This document shows, piece by piece, positions 45,907 through 54,103 of a stretch of DNA of 64,000 nt (within the stretch, counting starts at the first letter, position 1; each line of letters opens with the position of its first letter). The notes under the pieces were generated by a model. The model was not told the DNA's origin, did not search any database, and saw only the letters and a program-made list of their open reading frames with translations. The stretch covers positions 1,860,001-1,924,000 of the forward strand of contig NC_014762.1 in assembly GCF_000183725.1 (NCBI RefSeq), read 5' to 3'. The position numbers were made by a program, and so were the translations under genes. This DNA is from Sulfuricurvum kujiense DSM 16994. Its GTDB lineage: Bacteria > Campylobacterota > Campylobacteria > Campylobacterales > Sulfurimonadaceae.

Positions 45907-46291
45907 TTTTTTTACCGAATCCCAAAGTATTATCAGTCATTTTCACCTCATCGAGACGTATTGTCCATAATGTCGGGTTCATGATTCTCGCATACGGAAA
46001 CGCCTCAAAATATAACTCGGCACTTTGTTTTTCAGCCTTTTGTATCACTCCGGCAAACTGTATTCCCTGAATCTTTCCGAGTGTTTTCGTCTCCAACGCC
46101 ACCGTTCCGGCGACATGAGCATTTTTTAGCACATTGCCCATATGCTCCGTCATCTCATCCGATGCAACGATAAATCCCTGATTTGCTTCATCGTATGCAT
46201 AAAACATCGAACAGCACCATAGCCTCTCTCCCGCCGTCGCAAGGGAGAGAAGATGATGTTTTTTGATAAAAGAGTCTATTTTTTTATCCAC
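45878..46291 (-). CDS. UPF0306/YhbP-like protein (PNPOx fold)
   Basis: 137 aa. The C-terminal run [26 protein letters not shown] is near the YhbP/UPF0306 signature ([20 protein letters not shown]). The fold is the split-barrel of pyridoxamine-phosphate-oxidase-like flavoproteins; function unknown. It overlaps the PLP-enzyme gene by 8 bases and so is the third gene of the ovoA-like operon. A flavin-dependent redox role there is only inference. Confidence 0.87.
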   Translation of the reverse strand: [137 protein letters not shown]

Positions 46292-47447
46292 GCAGCGCTC
46301 CGCTTAGTTTTTCCAGCGCATCTTCTAACACCACGGTAGGAACGGCAAAATTTAGCCGCATAAAGCCCGATCCCTCTTTGCCGAAACTAAGACCGGGGCT
46401 TAGCCCCAGTCCCGCTTTGTGGACAAAAAACTCTCTTAACTCCCGATCACCCAGCCCAAGCTCCCTGCAATCGAGCCATGCCAGATAGGTCGCTTCGGGG
46501 GGGCGGAACCGTATAACGGGATTTTTACGGCACCACTCTTCGATTAAACGAACATTTCGGCTCAAGTGATCCATCACGTTACGATGCCATGGCCCGCCGT
46601 ACGTATAGGCCGCTTCAAACGCAACGTGAGAAAGTGCCGCGCCGTCTCCGAAGTGGACGCGCTGACGTTCCTCTTCGTACGCTCTTTGGAGGGTGTCGGA
46701 TGCGATGCATACGGTCGAAATCGAAAATCCCGCCATATTAAACGTTTTCCCCGGTCCTATCAATGTAACGGTATTCTCTGAAAGCTCCAAAGAGAGTGAT
46801 GCCATCGGAATATGCGTATGCGGTTTATAGACTATATCGCAATGGATTTCATCGCTGATAATGCGGATACCGTGTTCAAGACAAAATCTACCTAAGAGGG
46901 TGAGCTCTTCACGACTCCATACCCGTCCGATCGGGTTATGGGGGGAGCAGAACAATAACAGTTTGGTTTTCGAAGTGATTTGGGTACGCAGCTGTTCCAA
47001 GTCAAAGTGATATTTCCCTTCCACATCCGGTTTGAGCGGATGGAGGATAAGATGGCGGTTATTCTCTTTGACCATACTGTAAAACGGCGGATAGACGGGA
47101 TCCATAACGATCACCTCATCACCCTCTTCGCTCAAAGCCCGGATCGCGCATCCGATCGATGCCACCACCGATGGGGAATAACTGAGCCATTCGCGTTTGA
47201 TTTCAAACGAGTGGTGTTCTCTCATCCACGCTATTTGAGCCGCATAGGCGGAATCCGGCATAATCTCATATCCGAATATCGGATGGTTTAAACGCTCTTT
47301 GAGCGCTTCCAAGACACACTCAGGGGTCGCTATATCCATATCGGCAACCCACATCGGCATCACCTCTTCGGTATGAAAGAGCTTTTTTCTCAGGGTGTAT
47401 TTTTCAGCATTGGAATTGCTTCGATCGATGAAACGAAACTCATCCAT
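46284..47447 (-). CDS. PLP-dependent C-S lyase, MalY/PatB type (candidate OvoB)
   Basis: 387 aa from ATG at 47447 (MDEFRFIDRSNSNAEKY). PLP lysine is Lys234 in GPGKTFNMAGFSIS; other fold-type-I marks are MPMWVADMDIATP near 30, CSPHNPIGRVW near 167-177 and SDEIHCDIVY near 198. MalY/PatB enzymes cleave C-S bonds of cystathionine. The gene starts inside the end of the OvoA-like gene (8-base overlap), so a role as the sulfoxide lyase that releases 5-thiohistidine is likely, but simple cystathionine beta-lyase activity is the alternative. Confidence 0.88.
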   Translation of the reverse strand: MDEFRFIDRSNSNAEKYTLRKKLFHTEEVMPMWVADMDIATPECVLEALKERLNHPIFGYEIMPDSAYAAQIAWMREHHSFEIKREWLSYSPSVVASIGCAIRALSEEGDEVIVMDPVYPPFYSMVKENNRHLILHPLKPDVEGKYHFDLEQLRTQITSKTKLLLFCSPHNPIGRVWSREELTLLGRFCLEHGIRIISDEIHCDIVYKPHTHIPMASLSLELSENTVTLIGPGKTFNMAGFSISTVCIASDTLQRAYEEERQRVHFGDGAALSHVAFEAAYTYGGPWHRNVMDHLSRNVRLIEEWCRKNPVIRFRPPEATYLAWLDCRELGLGDRELREFFVHKAGLGLSPGLSFGKEGSGFMRLNFAVPTVVLEDALEKLSGALRG

Positions 47448-48858
47448 ACCGTTTTTTCCACCGTTCATACATCTGCTCGATACGAGCATATTTTTCGGAT
47501 TCAGTTTCCCCATCACCGACGACGTAACGAAATCCCGCATGCTGGATAAAATGGCGTCGGAACGCATAGCGCGACGATCGGAGTATTTCGTTCCCCGTCG
47601 AGATCCATGAGCCCCCTTTGATCAGATTGTGTTTTCCGTCAAACGTCGGCTCGGAGAAATCGTCATACCACGGGTGGGTGAAAAATCCCTTAAACGCGTC
47701 CATCTGCGTTTGGGTCCACTGCCACACATTGCCCGCAACATCGTAGAGTCTGCCGTGGGCAAACGTATCGACGGGTACCGATGAGGCTGCGTGGGCAAGA
47801 TTGATATTGGAGCGCGTATCATCGAAAAACTCTTCTCCAACTCCACCCTCTTGCGCCATCACGGCCCATTCATCTTCGGTCGGGAGGCGGTAAACTTCCC
47901 CATCCTGAGCACTTTTCCATCGGCAAAACGCTTCCGCTTCGAGGGCATTCACCTCGACCGGCCAGTTGAGGGGCATATCGATTTCGGCACTCAGTGTACG
48001 GAATTTATAGCTTCCGTCCTCCTGCAAAACCCAAAACGGCGGACAGAGCGCTTGACGGATCTGTAGATATTTCAGCCCCTCTTCATCCCACCAACGCGGT
48101 GTTGTGTACCCCCCAGCCAAAACGAATTCCATATATTCGCCGTTGCTGACGAGATATTGTGAAGCCTGAAACGCTTTAACCTGCGCTTTGTGTTCTCCGT
48201 ATTCGTTATCCCAGCCGTACAATCCGTGATCACCAGACCCTTTCCCCAGCTGTATGTCACAAGCCTCAAATCCGACCAATCTGTTTTGCGGAGAAACATC
48301 TTGTATCGGACAAATCGGGAAATCCTTATGGGATCGGACAAACTGAAGCGGCATCTGCCGATGGAGTACGCTGGAAGTTTCGATATGGATACGTTCATGC
48401 TCTATCCCCATCCAAATCGCCCAAAACGGATCTTTTTGGGTGATAGGTAAACTCATCGGCATTGAGGTGATCAGTTCATCCACCATAGTCCTGACGTGTT
48501 TGCGATATTCTCGTACGTCATCGATACTCGGCCATTTGAGCGTATCGCTGGCGGCATCCCACGTCATCTCATCGACACCGACGGCAAACAGCTGCTCAAA
48601 ATGGGGATTGATCCGCTCACGCAGCGCCCCGGATGCAACCAATTTGTTAACGTAAAAAATTGCCGTGTGTCCGAAATAAAAAATCATCGGATGGCGTGTC
48701 GGTTCGGATTGGCGGTAAAAAACCTCATCGGAAATCAACAGCTCGAATAGCGACTCAAACAAATCGTAGCTTTGATGAAAATAAGCTCTCAGCTCTTCAC
48801 GTTTGGCAGAAATATCATCCCCGTCCACTCGCGGTGATTTCATCTGTCTATGCAACAC
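47440..48858 (-). CDS. ovoA: OvoA-like 5-histidylcysteine sulfoxide synthase, methyltransferase domain missing
   Basis: 472 aa (TTG at 48858 with AAGGA upstream; ATG at 48843 is the alternative). N-terminal DinB-like part supplies the iron ligands expected from EgtB/OvoA: His64 in FYFGHTAIFYVNKL and His154/His158 in GIEHERIHIETSSV. The FGE-sulfatase-like domain spans about 180-460, with YGWDNEYGEH, ASQYLVSNGEYMEF, MPLNWPVEVNALEAEAFCRWK and RLPTEDEW, closely OvoA-like rather than EgtB-like. Known OvoA is about 700 aa and ends in a SAM methyltransferase; this one stops at 472. It joins Cys and His with oxygen. The product would be unmethylated unless a methyltransferase is elsewhere. Confidence 0.88.
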   Translation of the reverse strand: MLHRQMKSPRVDGDDISAKREELRAYFHQSYDLFESLFELLISDEVFYRQSEPTRHPMIFYFGHTAIFYVNKLVASGALRERINPHFEQLFAVGVDEMTWDAASDTLKWPSIDDVREYRKHVRTMVDELITSMPMSLPITQKDPFWAIWMGIEHERIHIETSSVLHRQMPLQFVRSHKDFPICPIQDVSPQNRLVGFEACDIQLGKGSGDHGLYGWDNEYGEHKAQVKAFQASQYLVSNGEYMEFVLAGGYTTPRWWDEEGLKYLQIRQALCPPFWVLQEDGSYKFRTLSAEIDMPLNWPVEVNALEAEAFCRWKSAQDGEVYRLPTEDEWAVMAQEGGVGEEFFDDTRSNINLAHAASSVPVDTFAHGRLYDVAGNVWQWTQTQMDAFKGFFTHPWYDDFSEPTFDGKHNLIKGGSWISTGNEILRSSRYAFRRHFIQHAGFRYVVGDGETESEKYARIEQMYERWKKRYG

Positions 48859-48920
48859 TCATCAATCCTTTTCCGTTTTAATTGTATTTTATCCTATTTC
48901 GATCGAGTAACACATTATTC

Positions 48921-48965
48921 TTCTGTATCAGACCTGAGTGCTTTACTCAGGATTCTAATACAGAA
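48921..48965. repeat. Long imperfect palindrome in the ovoA/mcp spacer
   Basis: The outer arms TTCTGTAT/ATACAGAA (8 bp), a short AGA/TCT segment and the inner arms CCTGAGT/ACTCAGG (7 bp, loop GCTTT) form one 45-base hairpin. No T-run follows. The 312-base spacer (48859-49170) also holds the tandem TTTGCAACA repeat (49054-49073) and the chemoreceptor's AAGGA ribosome site; no gene is evident. Confidence 0.75.
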
Positions 48966-49053
48966 TTAGAAAAAAATATTATAATACATCACATTATCAT
49001 CACATCCGAATGAACGTAGACTCTTTAAATCCGTTTTTTTTAACTCCAACTAT

Positions 49054-49073
49054 TTTGCAACATATTTGCAACA
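49054..49073 (+). repeat. Tandem TTTGCAACA repeat, 11-bp period
   Basis: TTTGCAACA occurs at 49054-49062 and 49065-49073, one helical turn apart, about 100 bases upstream of the chemoreceptor gene. Such spacing is usual for head-to-tail binding of a dimeric regulator. No regulator is assigned. Confidence 0.55.
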
Positions 49074-49170
49074 CTAATCTGGAACAATGAAACACGAATA
49101 TCAAACTTTCTTTACATTCTTTTTATGAGGATTGGATATAAAACAATGGTTAAAAATATAAAGGATTTTT

Positions 49171-51075
49171 ATGTTCAATAATGCCCTTCATCATCTCAGC
49201 ATCCGGCAGCGGATGCATTATCTGGTCATCACAGCAACCTTATCGGTCATCGGAGCCGCCGTTTTTGTCTATTTTGCCCTTAGCAGCATTGAGTCCAAAT
49301 ACGACGATTTACAGAAAAACTCTACCCAAGGGGCTTTATTGGCCCTTGAAATCGAAAAAGACATCAACTACGTCAGCCGTACCAGCCGAGATATTATGCT
49401 GGGGGGAAGCTACGATAAAAACATCGTCAAACTCGGAGAACGGATCGAAAATGTCCATACGGCATTCACTAAACTGGAACAAACATCAACCGATGAAAAA
49501 TCCAAAACGTTGATAGAAGAAGCCAAGAAAAGTACAATCCAGTTTCTGGACAACTCCTTTGCTATGATGAAATCGCTGGATCCGGGTTCCATCACCGCCA
49601 ACAGTGCCGAAATATATGCCAAATACAAAAAAGAGTTTACCCCTATCGCCGAGGCGTCGCGTGATGACTTTGAAGAGGTTCTTAAAATAAAGCAGGATGC
49701 ATTGGAAAGTGCTTCGGCCGATTTGCACAACGAGATCAGCTTTTATAAGCTCTTCGTACTCGTTTCAGGGATCGCCGTAGCTATTGTCATTTTTGCTTTT
49801 GCCACCCTCATTCAGGCCTCTATAATATCAGCGTTGGAAAGTTTTACCCGTGTCATCAAACAAGTGTCCGAAGGTAATTTTTCCGATACCCATATCAATG
49901 CAAGTCCCGGAACGGAACTTGGAATCATGGCGGATGCGCTCCAACAGCTCCTTATGCAAATTGAGAACTTTATCTCTCAAATCAATATCTCTATCACCAA
50001 TGCCACCGTCGGCGATTTTTCCCATCCGATCAGCGATGAGGGGATGCACGGAGCATTTGTCGATGCGATAGGCCATGTCAAAGAGAGCATCGATATCATG
50101 AAAGATCAGGAGCTGAAAAAACGGCGCGATGCGATGAATGCACAGCTCAGTCATCTTAATATCCAAGTCACTGAAAGCCTCAGCGTCATTCAGCATGATT
50201 TGCATAACAATATTCAAAATCTCAAACAAGTCACCTCGGCAACCGAAGATGCGGCGACCTTAGCCGACGGAAGCCGTCAAACTATCAGCGAGATTATTTC
50301 CGAACTGGGGAAATTGACCGAAAAAGTAGCCAATAACAACGAAGCGATTTCACATATCTCCGGCCGGGCTGCCGAAATCACTTCGATTATCGAGTTTATC
50401 ACCGATATAGCCGATCAGACCAATCTATTGGCACTGAATGCGGCGATCGAAGCGGCACGTGCGGGAGAACACGGACGCGGGTTTGCCGTTGTTGCCGATG
50501 AAGTCCGTAAACTTGCCGAACGTACCCATAAAGCAACAGGAGAAATATCGGTATCGATCAATTCGTTGCAGCAGGACATGAGTGATATTCAATCCAGCGC
50601 CGAAGAGATGAACAGTGTCGTAGAGAGTTCCAGCGAGAAAATCAATAATTTCGAGCACACGCTCATCCGTCTCAATGAGAGTTCGTCCCGTATTGTCGGC
50701 TCTTCATTCAAAATGGAAAACAGTGTCTTCATCGTATTGGCGAAAATTGAGCACATTCTCTACAAATCACGTGCCTATAACAGCATTATGACAAGTGAGC
50801 AGGCACTGGAGACGATGGATACGCATCAATGTCAAATGGGACAATGGTATGACGATGAGGGGAAACGCCGTTTCGGCAATACGCGCAGCTACTCCCAATT
50901 AAGAATACCGCATACGCTCGTACACGAAAAAGCCAATGAAAATCTAAATTTTGTCCATTTATACAAAGAAAAATCGATCGATCACGCACCGAAAATCATC
51001 GCAAATTTTGAGGAGATGGAAAAAGCATCGCATGAGTTGTTTGTTCTGATGGATACTATGTTATCGGAAGCCTAA
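49171..51075 (+). CDS. Methyl-accepting chemotaxis protein with C-terminal CZB domain
   Basis: 634 aa. Two membrane helices (about 16-37 and 192-212) flank a four-helix-bundle sensor domain; a HAMP follows; the signalling hairpin tip [17 protein letters not shown] and the upstream [33 protein letters not shown] are complete (about 410-455). The last 110 residues are a CZB zinc-binding domain ([18 protein letters not shown] and HTLVHEKA, giving the His/Cys ligands). Such receptors sense zinc or hypochlorite-oxidised zinc sites in other bacteria. ATG at 49171; a good terminator follows. Confidence 0.95.
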   Translation: MFNNALHHLSIRQRMHYLVITATLSVIGAAVFVYFALSSIESKYDDLQKNSTQGALLALEIEKDINYVSRTSRDIMLGGSYDKNIVKLGERIENVHTAFTKLEQTSTDEKSKTLIEEAKKSTIQFLDNSFAMMKSLDPGSITANSAEIYAKYKKEFTPIAEASRDDFEEVLKIKQDALESASADLHNEISFYKLFVLVSGIAVAIVIFAFATLIQASIISALESFTRVIKQVSEGNFSDTHINASPGTELGIMADALQQLLMQIENFISQINISITNATVGDFSHPISDEGMHGAFVDAIGHVKESIDIMKDQELKKRRDAMNAQLSHLNIQVTESLSVIQHDLHNNIQNLKQVTSATEDAATLADGSRQTISEIISELGKLTEKVANNNEAISHISGRAAEITSIIEFITDIADQTNLLALNAAIEAARAGEHGRGFAVVADEVRKLAERTHKATGEISVSINSLQQDMSDIQSSAEEMNSVVESSSEKINNFEHTLIRLNESSSRIVGSSFKMENSVFIVLAKIEHILYKSRAYNSIMTSEQALETMDTHQCQMGQWYDDEGKRRFGNTRSYSQLRIPHTLVHEKANENLNFVHLYKEKSIDHAPKIIANFEEMEKASHELFVLMDTMLSEA

Positions 51076-51088
51076 GAGTTTTTAATCC

Positions 51089-51125
51089 TAAGAGCAGTCA
51101 TTTGTATCAACTGCTCTTATTTTTA
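51089..51125 (+). terminator. Rho-independent terminator of the CZB chemoreceptor gene
   Basis: Perfect 10-bp stem TAAGAGCAGT (51089-51098) with ACTGCTCTTA (51110-51119), followed by TTTTTAT. It sits 14 bases after the stop codon. Confidence 0.88.
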
Positions 51126-51137
51126 TCTTTGTAGTGA

Positions 51138-52247
51138 TTATTGCAAACGATCCATCGAGTTCAGCACCTCACTCATTTTATCATCAACCGTTCCGACATA
51201 CTGAGTCAAATTCATCATCTCATCCATGTTTTTATTCAGTGAATCACTGTTGTCATTAATGGCTTGAATAAGGATATTGATAGTAGCAGAGGTCTCAGCC
51301 AAACTTTTCTGGGTACGTTCGGCAAGTTTACGGACTTCATCGGCAACAACGGCAAACCCGCGTCCGTGTTCTCCCGCACGTGCCGCTTCGATCGCCGCAT
51401 TCAGTGCCAATAAATTGGTCTGATCGGCTATATCGCCGATAGTGGTCAATATCTGTTTCGTCTCTTGGGCATTACCCGCCAAGGTTTGGAGGTTATCGGA
51501 GAGTTCATGCTCTTTGTTGGCAACTCTTTGTATCCGTTCTACAGTCGTATTAATCATGCCGTTGAGCTCCACAAACTCTTTTGCACGGAGAGATTCCAGC
51601 GTATCTTTCAGCTGTTTCGTATTGTTGTTCAGCACCTCTTTGGCTTCGTTGTTTTGCGTCTCCATCGATTGTAATGCTGTACCCAATGCATTGATTTTCT
51701 CCAGCATTTCGGCCATTTTGCCTTCGACACCGACCGACGCGCGTGTAGAGAATTTCCCTTCGCTTAGTGCCCCTAAAACATTAATCGCCTGATCGAGATT
51801 TTTTTCGGTCGCATCAAGCATTGCATTCATCGTTTTACGGAGCAAATGGACATGCGGCGTTTTGGTATCGCTGGCGACACGGCACATAAAATGGCCTCTG
51901 CGGACCTTATCGGCAAGCAGTACCATTTCACCCGCGACCTTGGTATCCTGTTCCAAAATCAATTCGTGGGTTTTAGCCAGATGACTGAGTTTCTCTTCCA
52001 TACTGCCGGGTTGTGCCGGATGAGGCTCCATTTGATTGCGTTTGAACTGCATCAGTTCTTCGAGTTCGGCTAACTGTTTGATTGCTTCGTTCCCAGACGA
52101 AACGGAGGCGGTATTTAACCCTATAGCTGTTCCCATAAGTATTACCATAGCTATTGCAGAAACCCATGCAGAGTTAACCGTCACGGCTAATACGACTCCA
52201 AAGATGCCTAAAATAGATAAAATAATTATTTTTGTGCTGTTTTTCAT
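51138..52247 (-). CDS. CetA-like energy-taxis signalling protein
   Basis: 369 aa. Two adjacent N-terminal membrane helices (about 6-24 and 26-45) with almost no periplasmic loop, then cytoplasmic helices and an MCP signalling domain with [43 protein letters not shown] near 275-315. It ends soon after the hairpin. With no sensor of its own it resembles CetA, which receives redox signals from the PAS protein CetB. The PAS gene lies 18 bases upstream. Named by analogy. Confidence 0.87.
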   Translation of the reverse strand: MKNSTKIIILSILGIFGVVLAVTVNSAWVSAIAMVILMGTAIGLNTASVSSGNEAIKQLAELEELMQFKRNQMEPHPAQPGSMEEKLSHLAKTHELILEQDTKVAGEMVLLADKVRRGHFMCRVASDTKTPHVHLLRKTMNAMLDATEKNLDQAINVLGALSEGKFSTRASVGVEGKMAEMLEKINALGTALQSMETQNNEAKEVLNNNTKQLKDTLESLRAKEFVELNGMINTTVERIQRVANKEHELSDNLQTLAGNAQETKQILTTIGDIADQTNLLALNAAIEAARAGEHGRGFAVVADEVRKLAERTQKSLAETSATINILIQAINDNSDSLNKNMDEMMNLTQYVGTVDDKMSEVLNSMDRLQ

Positions 52248-52265
52248 ATGTATAGTATCCCTTAA

Positions 52266-52646
52266 TTAACGCATGGTTTTGTAAAGCGCTTCGGCTTTTT
52301 GTATCTCTGCCGTGGAAGCTTTGCGGCGGCATGACATATAGCCCCCCTCACCCTCTCCGCACGCGATGTTGGGATAAACCGTCGCAAATACCCAGTAAAA
52401 CCCGCCGTTTTTGGTTTTATTTTTTACGTACCCTTTCCATACCTTTCCGCTTTTAACGGTATCCCAAAGATCTTGGAACGCCGCTTTAGGCATATCGGGA
52501 TGTCGGACGATGTTATGCGGTTTGCCGATCAGCTCTTCGAGAGTGTATCCCGCAATGCTGCAAAAATCCTCATTGGCAAAAAGTATTTTCCCTTTTGCAT
52601 CCGTTTGTGATACCAAAAAATCGGTATCTTTTAGTATTTGCTCCAT
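52266..52646 (-). CDS. CetB/Aer-like PAS domain protein
   Basis: 126 aa, one PAS domain. The segment HNIVRHPDMP at residues 44-53 matches the Aer-type motif whose Arg/His/Asp residues help bind FAD in E. coli Aer; a Trp follows at 61. It should report redox or respiratory state to the CetA-like partner encoded 18 bases downstream. Sits between cheY copy 2 and the cetA-like gene on one transcript. Confidence 0.88.
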   Translation of the reverse strand: MEQILKDTDFLVSQTDAKGKILFANEDFCSIAGYTLEELIGKPHNIVRHPDMPKAAFQDLWDTVKSGKVWKGYVKNKTKNGGFYWVFATVYPNIACGEGEGGYMSCRRKASTAEIQKAEALYKTMR

Positions 52647-52665
52647 CTTTATCCCTTTTTGATAT

Positions 52666-53037
52666 TTATGCTGTTCCCAATACAGCCGAAAGTTTCTCTT
52701 TTAAAACCTGAGGTGTAAACGGCTTAACGATATAGTTGTTTACTCCTGCTTTTAGTGCGGTGATTACTTCCGCTTTACCGCCCTCTGTCGTAACCATGAT
52801 AATCGGCAAGTCGGCAAAACGCGCATCCGCACGTACTTTCTTGACCAATTCCAATCCGTTCATCTCCGGCATATTCCAGTCGGTAATCAGCATCCCCATG
52901 TCCGGATTCTCATTGAGAACCGACCACCCTTGTACTCCGTCCTCACCTTCCAAAACATCTTCATAGCCGAGCCGAGAGAGTGTGTTTTTAATAATCCGGC
53001 GCATAGTCGAACTATCATCTACGACCAATAATTTCAA
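52666..53037 (-). CDS. CheY, near-identical second copy
   Basis: 123 aa, protein identical to copy 1 (40318-40692) except the last residues (ends GTA rather than GTEG). Asp53 and all active-site residues intact. TTG start at 53037 with AAGGA upstream. DNA identity covers the coding region but not the flanks. It heads a cheY-cetB-cetA unit, and a 40-codon frame upstream overlaps its start by 4 bases. Confidence 0.95.
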   Translation of the reverse strand: MKLLVVDDSSTMRRIIKNTLSRLGYEDVLEGEDGVQGWSVLNENPDMGMLITDWNMPEMNGLELVKKVRADARFADLPIIMVTTEGGKAEVITALKAGVNNYIVKPFTPQVLKEKLSAVLGTA

Positions 53038-53156
53038 TCTGCATCCTTCTTCTCTTGATTATATTTTCGCATCAATGGCAGTATACGGATCAGACACCGC
53101 TCTTTGAAACGACCCTCTTTCGATAATTTTTCAAGTGCCCATCCACTTTCATACAT
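53034..53156 (-). CDS. Possible 40-aa leader gene coupled to cheY copy 2
   Basis: The frame begins MYESGWALEKLSKEGRFKER and continues CLIRILPLMRKYNQEKKDAD; its TGA overlaps the cheY TTG (TTGA). The frame stays open for a further 16-18 codons upstream without a start codon, so it may be the tail of a decayed gene instead. No ribosome site is clear. It would couple translation to cheY. The rest of the 53157-53364 spacer holds the tandem repeat at 53324 and no other feature. Confidence 0.35.
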   Translation of the reverse strand: MYESGWALEKLSKEGRFKERCLIRILPLMRKYNQEKKDAD

Positions 53157-53323
53157 GCAGACAGCCGCATCGGATATTCTTAGCCGATGTATTGAAAAGC
53201 GTGCGCCTGGAACCCGCTAAATTTTTGTGCCTTATTTAACAATAATAACGCATAATGCCTCAATTGTCTTAAATTTTCGGCGACCTGCCGCACATGAGTA
53301 TTTTGACATGGTATCAATGGAAA

Positions 53324-53341
53324 GTTATTTTTCGGTTATTT
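53324..53341 (-). promoter_or_regulatory. Tandem-repeat regulator site, copy 1
   Basis: GTTATTTTTCGGTTATTT on the plus strand: GTTATTT twice with an 11-base period. The identical 18 bases occur at 59675-59692, next to a promoter. Here the motif lies between the OmpR-type regulator's stop codon and the cheY-cetB-cetA unit; a TTTCCA lies next to it on the minus strand where a -35 would be, but the -10 is weak. Confidence 0.55.
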
Positions 53342-53364
53342 TATGTGAAGTTAACAGGAAATGT

Positions 53365-54081
53365 TTAGTCTGTAGAAATTTTGTAGCCTAGATTTTTTAC
53401 GGTTACGATAGAGTCTTCACCAATTTTTTCACGGAGTTTTTTCATAAGTGTTTTGACACTTCTCTCAGAAATCAGTTCACCGTTCCATAGCGAATATTCA
53501 ATTTGGGTCTTGCTCAAAACAGAATGTTTGTTTTTTAATAATAGGGTGAGCAGTTCAAACTCTTTTTTCGTTAATAAAATCATCATATCGTTTTGGTACA
53601 CTGTTTTATCCCCCAAATCGACATGAATACCGTTTGGAAGATAATGTATGTTTCTTTCAGCGCGCTGTTTATTGAGATTTTCACTTTTTTCTCTGAACAT
53701 TTTTTGACAAAGTTCTAAAACTTTCTCAATTTGGATCGGTTTGATTAAGTATTCGGTGATATTTAACGGAATGACTCTCAGCAGTGTTTCGGAATCCGAG
53801 TGTGCCGACATAAAAATTACCGGCGTATTAAAGTCCAGTTCTCGTATTTGTTTGACGAAATCGACCCCGTCTTGATATGGCATACGCATATCGGTCAGGA
53901 TAATATCTATTTTTTTGGACAAAATACAATCCGATGCTTCGTACCCGTTTGTAGCCGTTATAACATTTTTAAAATAGCGTTTTAAAACATTGACGAGAGA
54001 AGCCAATGCCGCCTTTTCATCTTCAACGATCAGAATTGAATAGTTTTTTAACTCTTCGTAAAGTGGCTTGCTTGTTTCCAA
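53365..54081 (-). CDS. OmpR-family response regulator
   Basis: 238 aa. Receiver domain 1-125 with Asp64 (ILTDMRMPYQDG), Lys in LIKPIQI, then a winged-helix DNA-binding domain (about 145-238) containing LTKKEFELLTLLLKNKHSVLSKTQIEYSLW and SVKTLMKKLREKIGEDSI. It follows the histidine kinase by 22 bases and should be its partner. Two copies of an 18-bp tandem motif flank the local signalling block and are candidates for its binding site. Confidence 0.93.
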   Translation of the reverse strand: METSKPLYEELKNYSILIVEDEKAALASLVNVLKRYFKNVITATNGYEASDCILSKKIDIILTDMRMPYQDGVDFVKQIRELDFNTPVIFMSAHSDSETLLRVIPLNITEYLIKPIQIEKVLELCQKMFREKSENLNKQRAERNIHYLPNGIHVDLGDKTVYQNDMMILLTKKEFELLTLLLKNKHSVLSKTQIEYSLWNGELISERSVKTLMKKLREKIGEDSIVTVKNLGYKISTD

Positions 54082-54103
54082 AATATATCCCCTTTCTAAC
54101 GTA

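Noticed and set aside
47448-47567. Longer N-terminus for the MalY/PatB-type enzyme
   Set aside because: It would overlap the OvoA-like gene by 128 bases; family N-termini begin near the MDEFRF start.
48933-48951. CCTGAGT hairpin as a rho-independent terminator of the chemoreceptor side
   Set aside because: No T-run follows, and it lies upstream of the receptor gene and upstream of the ovoA-like gene, where no transcript should end.
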